Translations under genes and position numbers: made by a program
Assembly: GCA_008931825.1 (NCBI GenBank)
Contig: QXVZ01017498.1
Span: 1-24,350 of the forward strand
DNA: 24,350 bases
Direction of reading: 5' to 3'
Origin: Phallusia fumigata
Lineage: Eukaryota; Chordata; Ascidiacea; Phlebobranchia; Ascidiidae
Notes under the pieces: model-generated
Database searches by the model: none
What the model was told of the DNA's origin: nothing
Seen by the model: only the letters and a program-made list of their open reading frames with translations
Shown: piece after piece, positions 10,501 to 19,720 of the stretch
Layout of the letters: each line of letters starts with the position of its first letter
Numbering within the stretch: the first letter of the stretch is position 1

Positions 10501-13030
10501 GCAACTATCGATTCAGCGTTCTACAATAAGACTACGCCAAAGATAGCGCATTTTTCAAATATCATTGCCAAGCGCATTAGGGCACACAGTGGCCCGTTGT
10601 TACGTCATTGGGCATTGTTCAAGGGCAAACAAGAATGTGTCGAGCAGGTATTGTGGGTTGTGTGATAAACGGGCAGTGTGGTTTCGCAAAGCAAACTTAT
10701 GTTCATATCCAGCACCTAGCGACACTTTGAGCCCCATAAAATACCGACTTTTGGCAAACGAACTTATGTTTGCCAATGCAACTAGGCATTTTTCAAAAAC
10801 TGGTACTCATTACCTGAACTAAAAGTGCTTAATATGACAAAATTGCAAAAATTACTACTTGGCATCTGTGCACGTTTGTTGTTATCGTTTGTACTGGTTC
10901 TAAACGCATTTTGTACAATGTACATACGTTGTTGTAACGTTAAATTTGCCAACGCTTAAAACTTTAGGGTTGCCCAAGTGTTCAAGTTTCAACGTAATTA
11001 CTTCGGAACTAGGGTTTGTGGCCGCTAAAGCAGCTTACCTGACAAATAACAAGCCTGTGCGATTAAGATTAGTCCTGTCTACCAAACCTACAAATCGTGT
11101 AAGTCAAATAGATTATTACAAAGGAAAGTAGAAAGGCGCACAAATGTCATTCACGCCATTACCTACTCAAATTGTGTTTTGAAACCAGCTTAGGGCAGCC
11201 AACCGCATATCAAATCGTCTTAACTAAGTTAGAAATTGCTTGGCGGTTAGATTTCGCAAGGCGCTGTGCCAAGGTGTTAAAAATGATCAAGATCATTTCA
11301 CCGATTGCTAAAAATATAACAGGTGACACAGAGCTTGCTACAGAGTCAGCTTTTTGCGTGCAGGGACGTGCATGTAAAATGGGCCTTTTAAAATAGTTTG
11401 AAACGTTCAGCGTTGAAACATAAGAGTGAAGCGAGCCCTGCGGTGTGCAGCTTACGCGGCAGGACACGGACAAAAATAGACACAAAGAATTGCGTTCACA
11501 AGAATACAACTTTCCCACCCAAGTAGAGAACAGGTCTTGGCAGGAGATTTGCCTCATTTCCGACACGTGTTGGCCAGTAACAAGGTCAGTTGCACCATGA
11601 AACACTGTTCTTAAGTAGGAATATGTGCTGAAACCTGGCATTTTCTCCCAGGGCTATAAGACCACTTGCAAGCAGCAATTATCAAAAACCCAAGCTTGGC
11701 AACTGTATCAAAACAAAATCAGCTACATACTAAGATTTTTGTAAAATTGATGTTATTTAAGACAACAAAATCATTAGTTTAGGTCAATCAGTACAAGTGC
11801 ACCCCCCAGTACTGCCAGCGATAGTACAGCGAGAACCGTTCATTCATAAAAAACAGCTGGTGTCATGTTTCATGCAGTAAACCACAGCCTTCCCACAAAA
11901 GACAGTAGCATTGTGTGGAAAGCTTGAGAGATTCAATTAGGTCCAAATAAACACTTTTTACCATTGGCCCAACAAAAAGTCGGTACACACAATTCTCTTC
12001 CAAAATTAACATATAATTATGAAAGTTCTGAAAACAATTCATTGTTTTGGTCAATCAAATGGTAACCGGTCTTCTGTTAGCAGCACATGTGCTGGTTTAA
12101 AATAGCCCTTGGGAACCGATAGTTTATCTCAAATGTATTGATCAGGTTAAGTGGCTCCCTATGGAGCCAACTCCAGGCACACAAGTAGTTGTTTCCACTC
12201 ATGTAACATTTCAGTTGACCTCGTCAAGGATTGCACCAAAATATTCTTCCATGAAATGTTCGAATTTCCCACAAATTATAGATGGGATAAAGAATTTTCA
12301 CAAAAGATATGTTTAACTTATTGTACTAAGTTTCAAGTAATCTCTGAGCATACATGTAATTGATAAAATTATTTTTTTGGCATAAATTTCCATCAATATT
12401 GGGAAGTGTAGTGTTTTCATACATTTGCAAAGATGTTGTAATTAAAAAAAACTAACAGATAGTTTACTCTCCAAATTCCACAACTTAAATCAACATGCAA
12501 AACAACAGCAGAAATACCATTATTTCTTAAAGAGCTTACAAAAACAAATCTAAGTGAGTTTAGATGCACATTTTTATAAATAGCATCAAAGATTGGATAA
12601 ACCCTAAAATCAGATTATTCACAAATTGTAAAATAAGCTATAAATACACTAAAACCTGCTGGCAATGCATTTTGTCGCACAAGCTGTACCTTGACTGCCT
12701 TGGGTTTCATGCTACATAATATTCATGATTTAGAATCTGGCATTATGCCTCACAGCAACATATATTAGATGCTTAATTATTTATAGATTGCAGCCAAATT
12801 CAGGTTTGCAGGGCAGCGTATTGGTTAAACTTCAGGGCACTGTTTTTGATATTTATCTTTTTAACATCACATGAAATGTTGTGTCAGGAAATGATAAAAA
12901 AGCAAAGCTCCTGCAAAACTACCACATTTAGCAAGAAGAAGTTCATATTTTCAGTTAATTTTAAGAGCATTGTAAATTAAACTGAATTTATGACTCAAAA
13001 TTGTAGTAAATGTAATGAAACAGCATTCTT
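7517..13030. other. Long stretch without an identified exon, presumed PKA intron 2
   Basis: About 5.5 kb in which I see no kinase exon and no other family. If the PKA gene continues leftward this is intronic. Isolated splice-like signals occur (minus donors near 9055 and 10478), as do two TGACACCTAGYGGT motifs (8921 and 9297). The composition becomes very AT-rich from about 11.9 kb to the exon at 13.03 kb. Confidence 0.5.
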
Positions 13031-13032
13031 AC

Positions 13033-13075
13033 CACTTTCTGCTTGGTCGCCCTTCTTTGCTGGAGCATTTCCCAT
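13033..13075 (-). CDS. PKA catalytic subunit, first coding exon
   Basis: The minus strand encodes MGNAPAKKGDQAES plus one base, then a strong donor GTG|GTAAGA. Vertebrate PKA-C subunits begin MGNA-(A/T)-AKKG-(S/N)-E-x-ES, and their first coding exon also ends one base into the Val codon after that Ser. Both the residues and the intron phase match. Gly2 is the known N-myristoylation site and Asn2/3-region residues precede the A-helix. Four bases upstream of the ATG is a 3' splice site (TTCATTTACAG|CAAG), so the exon is 13033-13079 and a 5' exon or spliced leader must precede it. The ATG context is good (A at -3, G at +4). I could not find the A-helix exon or any kinase-core exon to the left, so the next intron probably exceeds 13 kb. 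Alpha, beta or other subtype cannot be told. Confidence 0.82.
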
Positions 13076-13079
13076 CTTG

Positions 13080-14152
13080 CTGTAAATGAATTAATCTCCC
13101 AAAATCAATGCTTTATCAATCAAAGACAAGGGAGGGCGATTAACAACACAATCAAGGCCCAATTTTGGTTACAATTAAATTTGCTGCAACATTTAACCAA
13201 AACATGTACTTTAGGTTTCGTAATAAAGTTGTAATGTAATGGTAGAACATCACACTTCAAAGTGAACTGTTTTTTTCCTCAATACTAAGCAGACAGCTTC
13301 CATGTTTGAAAATAAACCACCCTGGAATTGTATTTTTGTGTTTGGATGGACATACTACAATTTTCCTTAATTGTGCGCCAGCCTCAAAGTCTCAAGCTCA
13401 ATGCAATAAGATTTACATCAAATCAAAAAAAGTTGATTAAAACCATGATTGCTCTTTAAATTGTACCATGTTTTTGCATAAAATTAATAAACTATAAATC
13501 ATGCACAGCCAGTTTTTTATGGGAAACAAAAAGAAAATTCCTCTGCATGTTATAAATACACAGGGTTTTTGTGCCACATGTATAATTCAAAATCTACATT
13601 TGAAGATTTGTTAAAGAAGGAATGTTGCAATAATACGAACGTTTTATTTTTGTTGTACATTTACATACTGATACCACTAAAATATATTTAGACATTTGTT
13701 GCTAAGAACTCAGCTACTTGGATCAAATATATATGTTACTATGCAGGAAACTATTAACAACTCATCAACTTTATAGGCTTCCTGTTTCAATGAATAGACA
13801 ATTTGTGACCAGCCTTGCCACACACAGTTCCACACAAAAATGATAAAGCTGGCCTGCTTAAGTTATTGATACAAATTCCCAACAACAGTGTGCATTCAAT
13901 CGGTTTTAATCAATTTTTGGCCGTGCAACAAACCTAAGCTAAGTATTTACTGAGAGAGAGAAATATAAAGGTTGTATTTGCATGAAATAAAACATTGTTT
14001 AGAAAAAATATGATAGAATTGTTAATTTTTAACTTAACAAATGTCTGGAAATACAAGTTAAAATGAGTTTGACGTTTTAACAATGACGAAAAAACTAGTT
14101 GATTCACCAATCCAACTCTGCACCAAACACTTAAAATGCCCACAATAATATA

Positions 14153-14210
<58 letters not shown>

Positions 14211-14240
14211 ATCTTCCTTTCAAAAAACCCATTTTTTTAA
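13080..14240 (-). other. Presumed PKA 5' intron, AT-rich
   Basis: Between the acceptor at 13080-13081 and the donor region near 14.24-14.37 kb. Low complexity in places, with the CA microsatellite at its upstream end. No additional exon seen. Confidence 0.45.
14157..14206. repeat. (CA)25 microsatellite
   Basis: An uninterrupted 50-base CA run inside the presumed first intron of the PKA gene. It is likely to vary in length between individuals, and it creates a spurious Cys-Val frame on the minus strand. Confidence 0.98.
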
Positions 14241-14960
14241 TTTACCTAAAACGGCGACAGCTAGTTTTTGCTGGCGATAAACGAACAGCATCTAAAATGA
14301 CATGGAAGAACGGCAAATATTTGTTGTTGTACGGTTGGCGGTTCTGCACCATAACATCTAGAGTACTCACTCAATCTCCATGTTTTCAAAGCAAACCCAA
14401 ACACATAAAACGCTCCGCGAAGCACCAGACCATAGCGAAGGTCGCCGCTCTCGAGTAAAATTGCATTTGCATCAGTTCTCTACTACGGCTGCGTTGCTTG
14501 TAAAAAATCAACGCCTAAAATATGCCAAGCTAGCCGTCGTCGCCTATTTACCAGCACATTAAAACCTGCAAGGACAAAGCCGGCGTACCCAGCGAAAAAT
14601 CAATATCCCGCGCTCGTAAACGAATGGTAACGTATTTGGCGTGCAAGAAAAAAAATCATTTAAACAGCGTGCCACATTCAGCCCCTGCAAGCTCGCCTGG
14701 CGATTGGGGGACGCTTCCTGGCGCCAAATAACGACTAATTGAAAATCGATGCCCTGAATTATTATTTTTTATTTTTATGGTGCTTTTTCCGTCACGGTCA
14801 GAATAAAAGCGAGGTTAGAGTCCACTTCCAGCTCTGTGTCCTGTTTTTGATGTTAACAAAACCGCAATGCTGTACCGCACGCTGTAAACCGCGAAGCCAT
14901 TGACGTACGCACCATGGCGCGAACTATACAGAGCACCCCCGGGGGATTCTCAGCTATTTT
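14240..14960 (-). promoter_or_regulatory. CpG-richer stretch, probable PKA promoter and 5' UTR region
   Basis: This interval has many more CpG and G/C runs than the AT-rich intron to its left. It lies just upstream of the PKA 5' exon and just downstream of the SORL1 poly(A) signal. Visible elements include an E2F-like TTTGGCGCC (minus strand) near 14722, an A/T-rich TATA-like run near 14760-14780, a half CRE (tgacgta) near 14900, and a CCCCCGGGGG palindrome at 14936-14945 that runs into ggggattctc, an NF-kB-like string. No start site can be fixed by eye. Confidence 0.35.
14371..14381 (-). other. End of a candidate 5' exon of the PKA gene, with an in-frame upstream ATG
   Basis: The minus strand has a strong donor GATTGA|GTGAGTAC with GT at 14370-14369. 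Joined to the acceptor at 13080 it defines a 1,291-base intron that contains the CA microsatellite. The last 11 bases of this exon are ATGGAGATTGA in a good initiation context (A at -3, G at +4). Spliced to CAAG-ATG they read Met-Glu-Ile-Asp-Lys-Met-Gly-Asn, in frame with the kinase. A short upstream frame in the same exon ends before this ATG. The donor is seen; pairing and translation are inference. A second possible donor (TTTTAG|GTAAAT) is at about 14238. Confidence 0.4.
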
Positions 14961-15029
14961 AATGAGATCCGTGTTACGTTCCAAAAGCCAACCACTCTCA
15001 AGCTATGAAGCAATTCAGTCATGTGTTTT

Positions 15030-15043
15030 AAAGAACGTTCTTT
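15030..15043. promoter_or_regulatory. Perfect 14-base palindrome, heat-shock-element-like
   Basis: aaagaacgttcttt contains the head-to-head pair GAAnnTTC of a heat shock element, but only two of the usual three or more units. It overlaps the SORL1 poly(A) signal and lies just upstream of the CpG-rich PKA 5' region. Confidence 0.3.
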
Positions 15044-15046
15044 ATT
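15041..15046 (-). terminator. Candidate poly(A) signal of the SORL1-like gene
   Basis: AATAAA on the minus strand, the only canonical hexamer I found between the SORL1 stop (16309) and the presumed PKA promoter. It implies a 3' UTR of about 1.27 kb. It overlaps a 14-base perfect palindrome at 15030-15043. Confidence 0.4.
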
Positions 15047-16308
15047 GACAAGAGAGCGAAAAAACTACGCGACAAAGCAACCGTTACGGTTCACAATATA
15101 TACACTTGCTGGGGGAAAATAAACATAAAGTGCAAGCAAAAAATACACAGTAAGACACGCTTTACCGATTGTGTTTACGCTTGGTGCGGGGACAAAAGAT
15201 CAGATAGTTCAACCATTGTACCTAACTAACAGCTTTCTTGTTTAAGGATTGCCCGTATTGCCTCTAGCTGTGACAAAGAAAGGGTGCATAGGAAAACAGT
15301 GAACACAGCAAGAGAATGAAACTACAGAAGAAGGTTACACGGAACACAGGCATTGTACGCCTTTATGCGGTAATAATCGCTGGCAGTGGCGTTTGTGTCG
15401 TCATTGAAAGCGATGCAGAAATGATGCTGGTTAACATTACATTTCGCTTCATTTCACAAATAGCTGATTTTAGGCGTTTTCTAAAACTAAAGACAACGTA
15501 ATATGCTACAATCCGAAAGAAAAATTATGTTTTTTAGAAAATAATTACAAGGCATTTAACCTTTTACCGACAAACTAGTTGAAGGGCTGCAGAACTCCGG
15601 TAAAGACGTCTATGCAAAACTTTTTGTAGTTGGGTGTTGTCCGAAAGGAAAATTAGGGTTACAAAAGAACACAAAAACTATGCTAGGACAAATAAAGTTT
15701 ATCTTTTTTACAACCTTACTGTTGTTGTTTTCTTTAAAAAAGTTAAAAAATGATTTGTTGCTGGATTGATAGTAGAACACGAGAAAAGGGGGTGTAAGTA
15801 CTGGGTAATCATCTTGTGCTTTACACTGAACGAGCTACCGGCTGTAAGAGTACAGGATTTGAGTTACAGCATTTCCCCAAAAGTTTTTCGAGTGTTGGTG
15901 CATTTGCTACAAGCCAAAAGCAAAGACAACAAAAAGTTTGGGTCCATGGAAAGAGACTACGGTATTTTTTTTTCAGGAAACACTGCTCGCTACACACAAA
16001 ACTTAACTAAAAACAGCTTTGGTGGGGGTGGGAACAAAAAAAATTGCAACGCAAGGAGTTCGCCCGATAGAAAAGACAGGGTAAAAAACAACACTCAACC
16101 AACCGCTAAAGACCATTACATGCACTTAAGGGCAAAGAAACTTACACTTAAAAATCCCCTGATTCGGGGAAATTTCTACCGTTTCCCGGCCTCTGTACAA
16201 CACACAAACGCGGCTAGCGTGAAAGATACGTCGAATGAAAACTCCCCCGAAAAGAAAAAAAACACCCCCTAGTGGCGAATGCATAAAACAAGAGCGTCAC
16301 AAACGTTG
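15047..16308 (-). other. Presumed SORL1 3' UTR
   Basis: From the TAG to the AATAAA at 15041 on the minus strand. A 168-codon plus-strand frame (15766-16272) lies antisense here, but it starts with TTG, is Lys/Asn-rich and resembles no protein I know. A CTCF-like string is at 16262-16275. Confidence 0.4.
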
Positions 16309-16317
16309 CTAGGCAAC
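16305..16317. promoter_or_regulatory. RFX X-box-like palindrome over the SORL1 stop codon
   Basis: GTTGCTAGGCAAC (minus strand GTTGCCTAGCAAC) is a near-perfect RFX X-box, two inverted half sites with a one-base-shorter spacer than GTTGCCATGGCAAC. It overlaps the last codons and TAG. The coding constraint of Val-Ala-stop could produce part of it by chance. Confidence 0.3.
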
Positions 16318-16491
16318 AATAAGAGGCTCGTCGTCGGCAAAGCCCGATATCATGGGTGTATCAACGTCTGCGTCATCGTCCAAGCCGTTGTCGTAATCGT
16401 CACCGACGAAGTAAGCTTCTCCCGACTGCGGGTCGTAGTGGGAAGACACGAACGTGCTGTATGTCTGATTTAAGTTACGCCGGCGTCGTAC
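16309..16491 (-). CDS. SORL1: SORL1-like receptor, last coding exon (cytosolic tail)
   Basis: The exon begins after the acceptor TTTTCGCACAG at 16492 and encodes 60 residues to a TAG at 16309-16311. VRRRRN is the stop-transfer basic cluster after the helix. FVSSHY aligns with FANSHY of vertebrate SORL1, the retromer (VPS26)-binding site. An acidic stretch (GDDYDNGLDDDADVD) follows, as in the vertebrate AP-1/PACS-1 acidic cluster. The end, PMISGFADDEPLIVA, matches vertebrate PMITGFSDDVPMVIA, where the last residues bind GGA adaptors. The receptor moves cargo between endosomes and the trans-Golgi. Its VPS10, LDLR and most FN3 exons are not visible. The tail motifs make the identification firm although only about 190 residues of the protein are seen. 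Confidence 0.92.
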   Translation of the reverse strand, partial: VRRRRNLNQTYSTFVSSHYDPQSGEAYFVGDDYDNGLDDDADVDTPMISGFADDEPLIVA

Positions 16492-16524
16492 CTGTGCGAA
16501 AATACGAACGTGTCAGGAAACAGA

Positions 16525-16769
16525 TGACGTATGTGTGACGTCGGATTTAAAACTCAGCAATAAATAAATATCCTTTTTTCCAATTCGATTGAAAACGTGA
16601 TTAAACTACAGCAGGGAATAACCCACTTATGCATAAATATGACGATAATGAATAGTAAAAATATGACGTTAGTAAAATAGCAAAAAATGACGAAGATTTG
16701 TGTTTAATGCGCGACACATTTATTTTCCAAGGTAAGATAATGTCGCTGCAAATTTTATGCATGACGTAT
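16525..16769. promoter_or_regulatory. Cluster of TGACG (CRE/ATF half-site) motifs in the last SORL1 intron
   Basis: Six TGACG cores, all on the plus strand, at 16525, 16536 (TGACGTC), 16640, 16664, 16688 and 16762 in about 245 bases. The intron is 490 bases long. Density is unusual for AT-rich DNA, but activity is not shown. Confidence 0.3.
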
Positions 16770-16981
16770 TGAAGTGCGATATTTTTAGAGATTACGAATA
16801 CATTCGATGCACCCTACGATTTATACATTTCATGTCGGTGCTTTTGACAGCAGACACAAAATCACCCAACCTCGACTCGCAAACTGCGTTATTCCCAAAA
16901 AAATTCAAAAACGCAACAATACACGGTTTTATCTATCTTTCCCACCAACGGATTGAACAGACTAAAAAAACAAAAACTTAC

Positions 16982-17186
16982 CAAAAATCCGATAGCAAGC
17001 GTTATACAGATACAGACAAAGAGCGCAGAAACAGCAATTGCGATGATCTTGGATTTAGTGAAGACCATTGTGGTAGGGGGCAGTGTGGCGACAGTTCCGA
17101 ATTCGCTTGGCTGAAACACTTTCGGGATTGAGACAGTTTTGTTGCAGTTGTGCATACGACATATCGGCTGCAGGAAGGCCGTGTAC
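16982..17186 (-). CDS. SORL1: SORL1-like receptor, second-last coding exon (FN3 end and transmembrane helix)
   Basis: A 205-base minus-strand exon: acceptor TACTGTTTTAAG|GTAC, donor ATTTTTG|GTAAGT. It takes two bases from the previous exon to make Trp and then reads 68 codons, ending in phase 0. The start YTAFLQ continues the FN3 strand. NCNKTVSIPKVFQPSEFGTV and ATLPP form the last FN3 strands. A juxtamembrane TKSK leads into one strongly hydrophobic helix from IIAIAVSAL to LAIGFL. That order, FN3 then single-pass helix then the tail in the next exon, is the order in SORL1. Exon lengths and phases across all three exons agree, which is good evidence that they belong together. The Met in the middle (17068) is not a start. 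Confidence 0.82.
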
Positions 17187-17879
17187 CTTAAAACAGTATA
17201 AAAATGCGATTTCTATGCTTTCAACGTGTTCAAATGGAAGTTTTGTTGTGATGACAGAGCAAATGCTAGATGTACACTGTGATTATACCCATGGGCCTGC
17301 TTTATTGCAGTTCTTTTAGTGATAGGATGCGAAAAATTCGCTTTCTTATCGGCTGAGTATCGAGTATCTCAAGTTCGGTGCTCGGGACATTGCGACGTCC
17401 CACATATATGATGCAGAAATTAATCAGTCGCCATGTTTTATATTCTTCAAAACTAAAAACCGTCCGAAGAGGTAAGACTGTGTGTTGAAACTAACCAGTA
17501 ACAGGCAAAAAGTGTTTCGTAATTCAGGCGGTTTATCTTAGAATGGCATAAACTCTTGTTTATCATTATGCGAGGTCAAGCACCGAGCATCAGTTCTAAT
17601 GCTTGCCTGTTCACCAAGCAAAAGCAGCGATGCTCGCGACCAAGTAGAGCTCGGATCAAGTCGAAGTTCCTTACAACAGTTGTTTTTGGTGACAGTTTTG
17701 AACTTAAAGGACGATTACGAAATCATTTTTTAATGACAGCTTAGCAGGACCATGAGAAACCAGCAGTTTGTTAGAACTGATAGCATGCCATGGTTGACAA
17801 GGCTGGCATGACCAAATGTTATTATGATCTAGAGTTCTTATTCTTCTATAATTGACACACAATCCTGGGTAGCCTAAAC

Positions 17880-17893
17880 CAGTGGTTTCAACA
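17880..17893 (+). mobile_element. hAT-like element end fragment
   Basis: CAGTGGTTTCAACA resembles the CAGTGGTTCTCAACC-type termini of hAT elements. It is one of three such ends in the same orientation within 900 bases. No opposite end or transposase is visible, so it is at most a remnant. Confidence 0.35.
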
Positions 17894-18075
17894 TGGAAGC
17901 TAGCACCTCTGGGAGCGTTTGCTAACAATAATGAGCGATTGGGGCTCGAACTTTTGTCATGTATCAATTCAAACCATGGCAATAAACTGGTATCATTGCA
18001 TCAGCCTTACTGGTCACAATGGTACTCTCCGTCAAAAATATTTCTTTCGCTTTTCTTCGTTTAAAGCCAACTTAC

Positions 18076-18260
18076 CAATGCCCTAAAAGCAAGTTGTCCA
18101 GTCGAAACGCTCGACTGCTGTTCGAGATATCATCAAAGTAAGTGCAAGCGCTCGTGTTGGTCATTGAAGCTACGTTCTTGCCCGTGCAGAGTGTGATACG
18201 AATGATGGTTACTTCGCTCGTGTAGAACGGAAGCATTTTGCCAGGGACGGCGAAGATAAG
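18076..18260 (-). CDS. SORL1: SORL1-like receptor, third-last coding exon (FN3 domain part)
   Basis: A 185-base minus-strand exon between an acceptor (TTGTCTGCAG|CTTATC) and a strong donor (GCATTG|GTAAGT). Only one frame is open. It encodes 61 residues plus two bases, starting LIFAVPGKMLPFYTSEV and ending RAFRLDNLLLGH. This is the middle of a fibronectin type III fold: the hydrophobic strand and Pro, then EVTIIRITLC, then the F-x-L-x-NLL strand that normally precedes the conserved Tyr. It splices in phase with the exon at 16982-17186, giving LLLGH-W-YTAF. The FN3 call rests on pattern; the SORL1 identity comes from the linked downstream exons. The 889-base intron between them carries hAT-like debris. 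I found no preceding exon up to the window end. Confidence 0.72.
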
Positions 18261-18343
18261 CTGCAGACAATAAGGTTAAGTTGATCAGCGCAAGGCACCG
18301 TCGTTGCAAAAAATTTCACAACACGGACCGAAGTCGCTCAACT

Positions 18344-18430
18344 CAGGCTTTTCAACCGGGTGTATTGTACACCCCAGGGTGTACCACTTTAATAGAGTGT
18401 ACTGTGGTGTACAAGATACCGCAATACAAC
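18344..18430 (+). mobile_element. hAT-like terminus with GTGTAC subterminal repeats
   Basis: CAGGCTTTTCAACC is followed by a hairpin (ggtgta-ttg-tacacc, 18359-18373) and repeated gtgtac strings (18380s to 18410s). Short repeated subterminal motifs are typical of hAT ends. It sits just upstream of the SORL1 exon at 18076-18260, in intron sequence. Confidence 0.42.
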
Positions 18431-18644
18431 AAGCCTATGATTAGTTATCACAATAAATAAACAGGTTTATGACCAGACTGCCTGGAGTGTACGTAGCTTG
18501 TAAGATACTATATTCTATTTGTGACATCATAACCAAATATTTCTCTTGATAATCGTTATTGTGAGGTACTAACTAGTTCTTGTCATAACGGTTAATAGTT
18601 CTTTTTGCAGTACAACAGGGTGGAGTTAACACTTGTTTAGCTTG

Positions 18645-18724
18645 CGCTCGCATTAAATGGCTGCATTGTGTTTGTATGATTCTATTCAACAGCAACGCTC
18701 GCATTAAATAAAGCATTGTGTTTG
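18645..18724. repeat. Imperfect direct repeat of about 30 bases, two copies
   Basis: cgctcgcattaaat followed within a few bases by gcattgtgtttg occurs at 18645-18674 and again at 18696-18724, about 50 bases apart. It lies between the two hAT-like ends and may be internal to that element. Confidence 0.7.
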
Positions 18725-18744
18725 AAGATTTTATAAGTTTAGAG

Positions 18745-18810
18745 CAGTGCTTGTCAACCTTTTTTGGAACAGTACACACTTTTACGTTTACTGAAGAACT
18801 TGTACACACC
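18745..18810 (+). mobile_element. Second hAT-like terminus, same orientation
   Basis: CAGTGCTTGTCAACC, then agtacacac and tgtacacacc. It resembles the end at 18344, but in direct, not inverted, orientation, so the two do not bound one element. Confidence 0.38.
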
Positions 18811-19150
18811 AGTCCTCGCAATGCTGTAAACCGTATTTTACAAACAGATCTCAAAATGACTCATTAGTTGATTAAGAGTAGGTAATCATTGAATTGCCTT
18901 CAATTGCTTTGGTAGGTTTCTGTTCACTTTGAATAGAAACTGTCTAGGAAGATCCTACCTGGTTTTTTAAATCATGCCATTTTGGTTTGCGGAGGTGTTT
19001 AACAGGCAACAGATAACAAAGACATGCTGTATTGTATAGTAATTGCCTTTTCGTCTTCGCCTAGTATTAGCAATTAAATCCTCTAGTAGTATGTTTTGAA
19101 AATCTATACATCATGTCGTTGGATTCATCTAAATTTGGTGTATATTGTAG

Positions 19151-19720
19151 CAGTTTAAAGTTAGTACGGATATGACACCGGTTTACGATAAGATCATCAG
19201 CATTGACTTGAACGATCGGCAATCCGCTCGCGAATTAGTTTTTGTTGCAGAAGGTTAGAGACAGTATCGAAATAATTTATTCACAAATCATCCGTAAGGT
19301 CGTGTCGATGCTCATTTCCTTGTCTGGAACCGAACCGGGGAGACCTTGGGTTTATGCCTTGAAAAGAATATTGCGGTGTGAAGCCACAACTTAACATGTC
19401 TTATGTGCAAATAACAAGATTAGGCAAGAGTGAGGTTTTGGGTGACGCCTCAAATGCAAGTCATAATTTGCCTGAAGTGAAATTAACTAAAAGACCCCAA
19501 CTGCCCGTAATAGCTGCTTGTAAGTAGAGTTAATATGCCGTAATAATAACCTGTTTAAATTGAAAACGTTTTGTGGCGTCATTTAATTGTTGCTGGTAAT
19601 TGCGTTTGTTTGCACCCCACACGTTAAATGTCAAACAAAGTCTGCCACAAAATATGCAGTCAGATGGCACAAAGTATCATGTTTCTATGCCCCGGTGGAT
19701 TTTCACCCCTTTTTGTGCGA
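19151..19720 (+). other. Unidentified coding-like stretch on the plus strand
   Basis: CpG-richer than its surroundings, with exon-like pieces in plus frames. Piece one, 19151-19253, follows TTGTAG and ends GAAG|GTTAGAG; it encodes DMTPVYDKIISIDLNDRQSA and ELVFVAE. Piece two starts near 19299 (GRVDAHFLVWNRTGETLG). Piece three includes KSEVLGDASNASHNLPEVKL and ends before a strong donor (GCTT|GTAAGTAG, 19518-19519). Piece four, from about 19658, reads RWHKVSCFYAPVDFHPFLCE before a GTCAGT donor. Phases can be made to join, but the first intron would be only 45 bases with a poor pyrimidine tract. I recognise no family, and it may be chance or an old pseudogene. Confidence 0.28.

Noticed and set aside
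11210..11641. 143-codon minus-strand ORF
   Set aside because: No family signature, no splice or promoter context and unremarkable composition. Treated as chance.
13934..14203. Minus-strand ORF starting with Cys-Val repeats
   Set aside because: Produced by reading the CA microsatellite.
15766..16272. 168-codon plus-strand ORF
   Set aside because: TTG start, low-complexity Lys/Asn-rich product, no family resemblance, and antisense to the presumed SORL1 3' UTR. A-rich sequence readily gives long open frames.
16889..17155. Stand-alone small membrane protein on the minus strand
   Set aside because: It is the SORL1 transmembrane exon read on into its intron; phases on both sides fit splicing instead.
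17930..17960. tRNA/SINE B-box-like string (GTTCGAGCCC on minus)
   Set aside because: No matching T-stem, acceptor stem or A box within tRNA distance.
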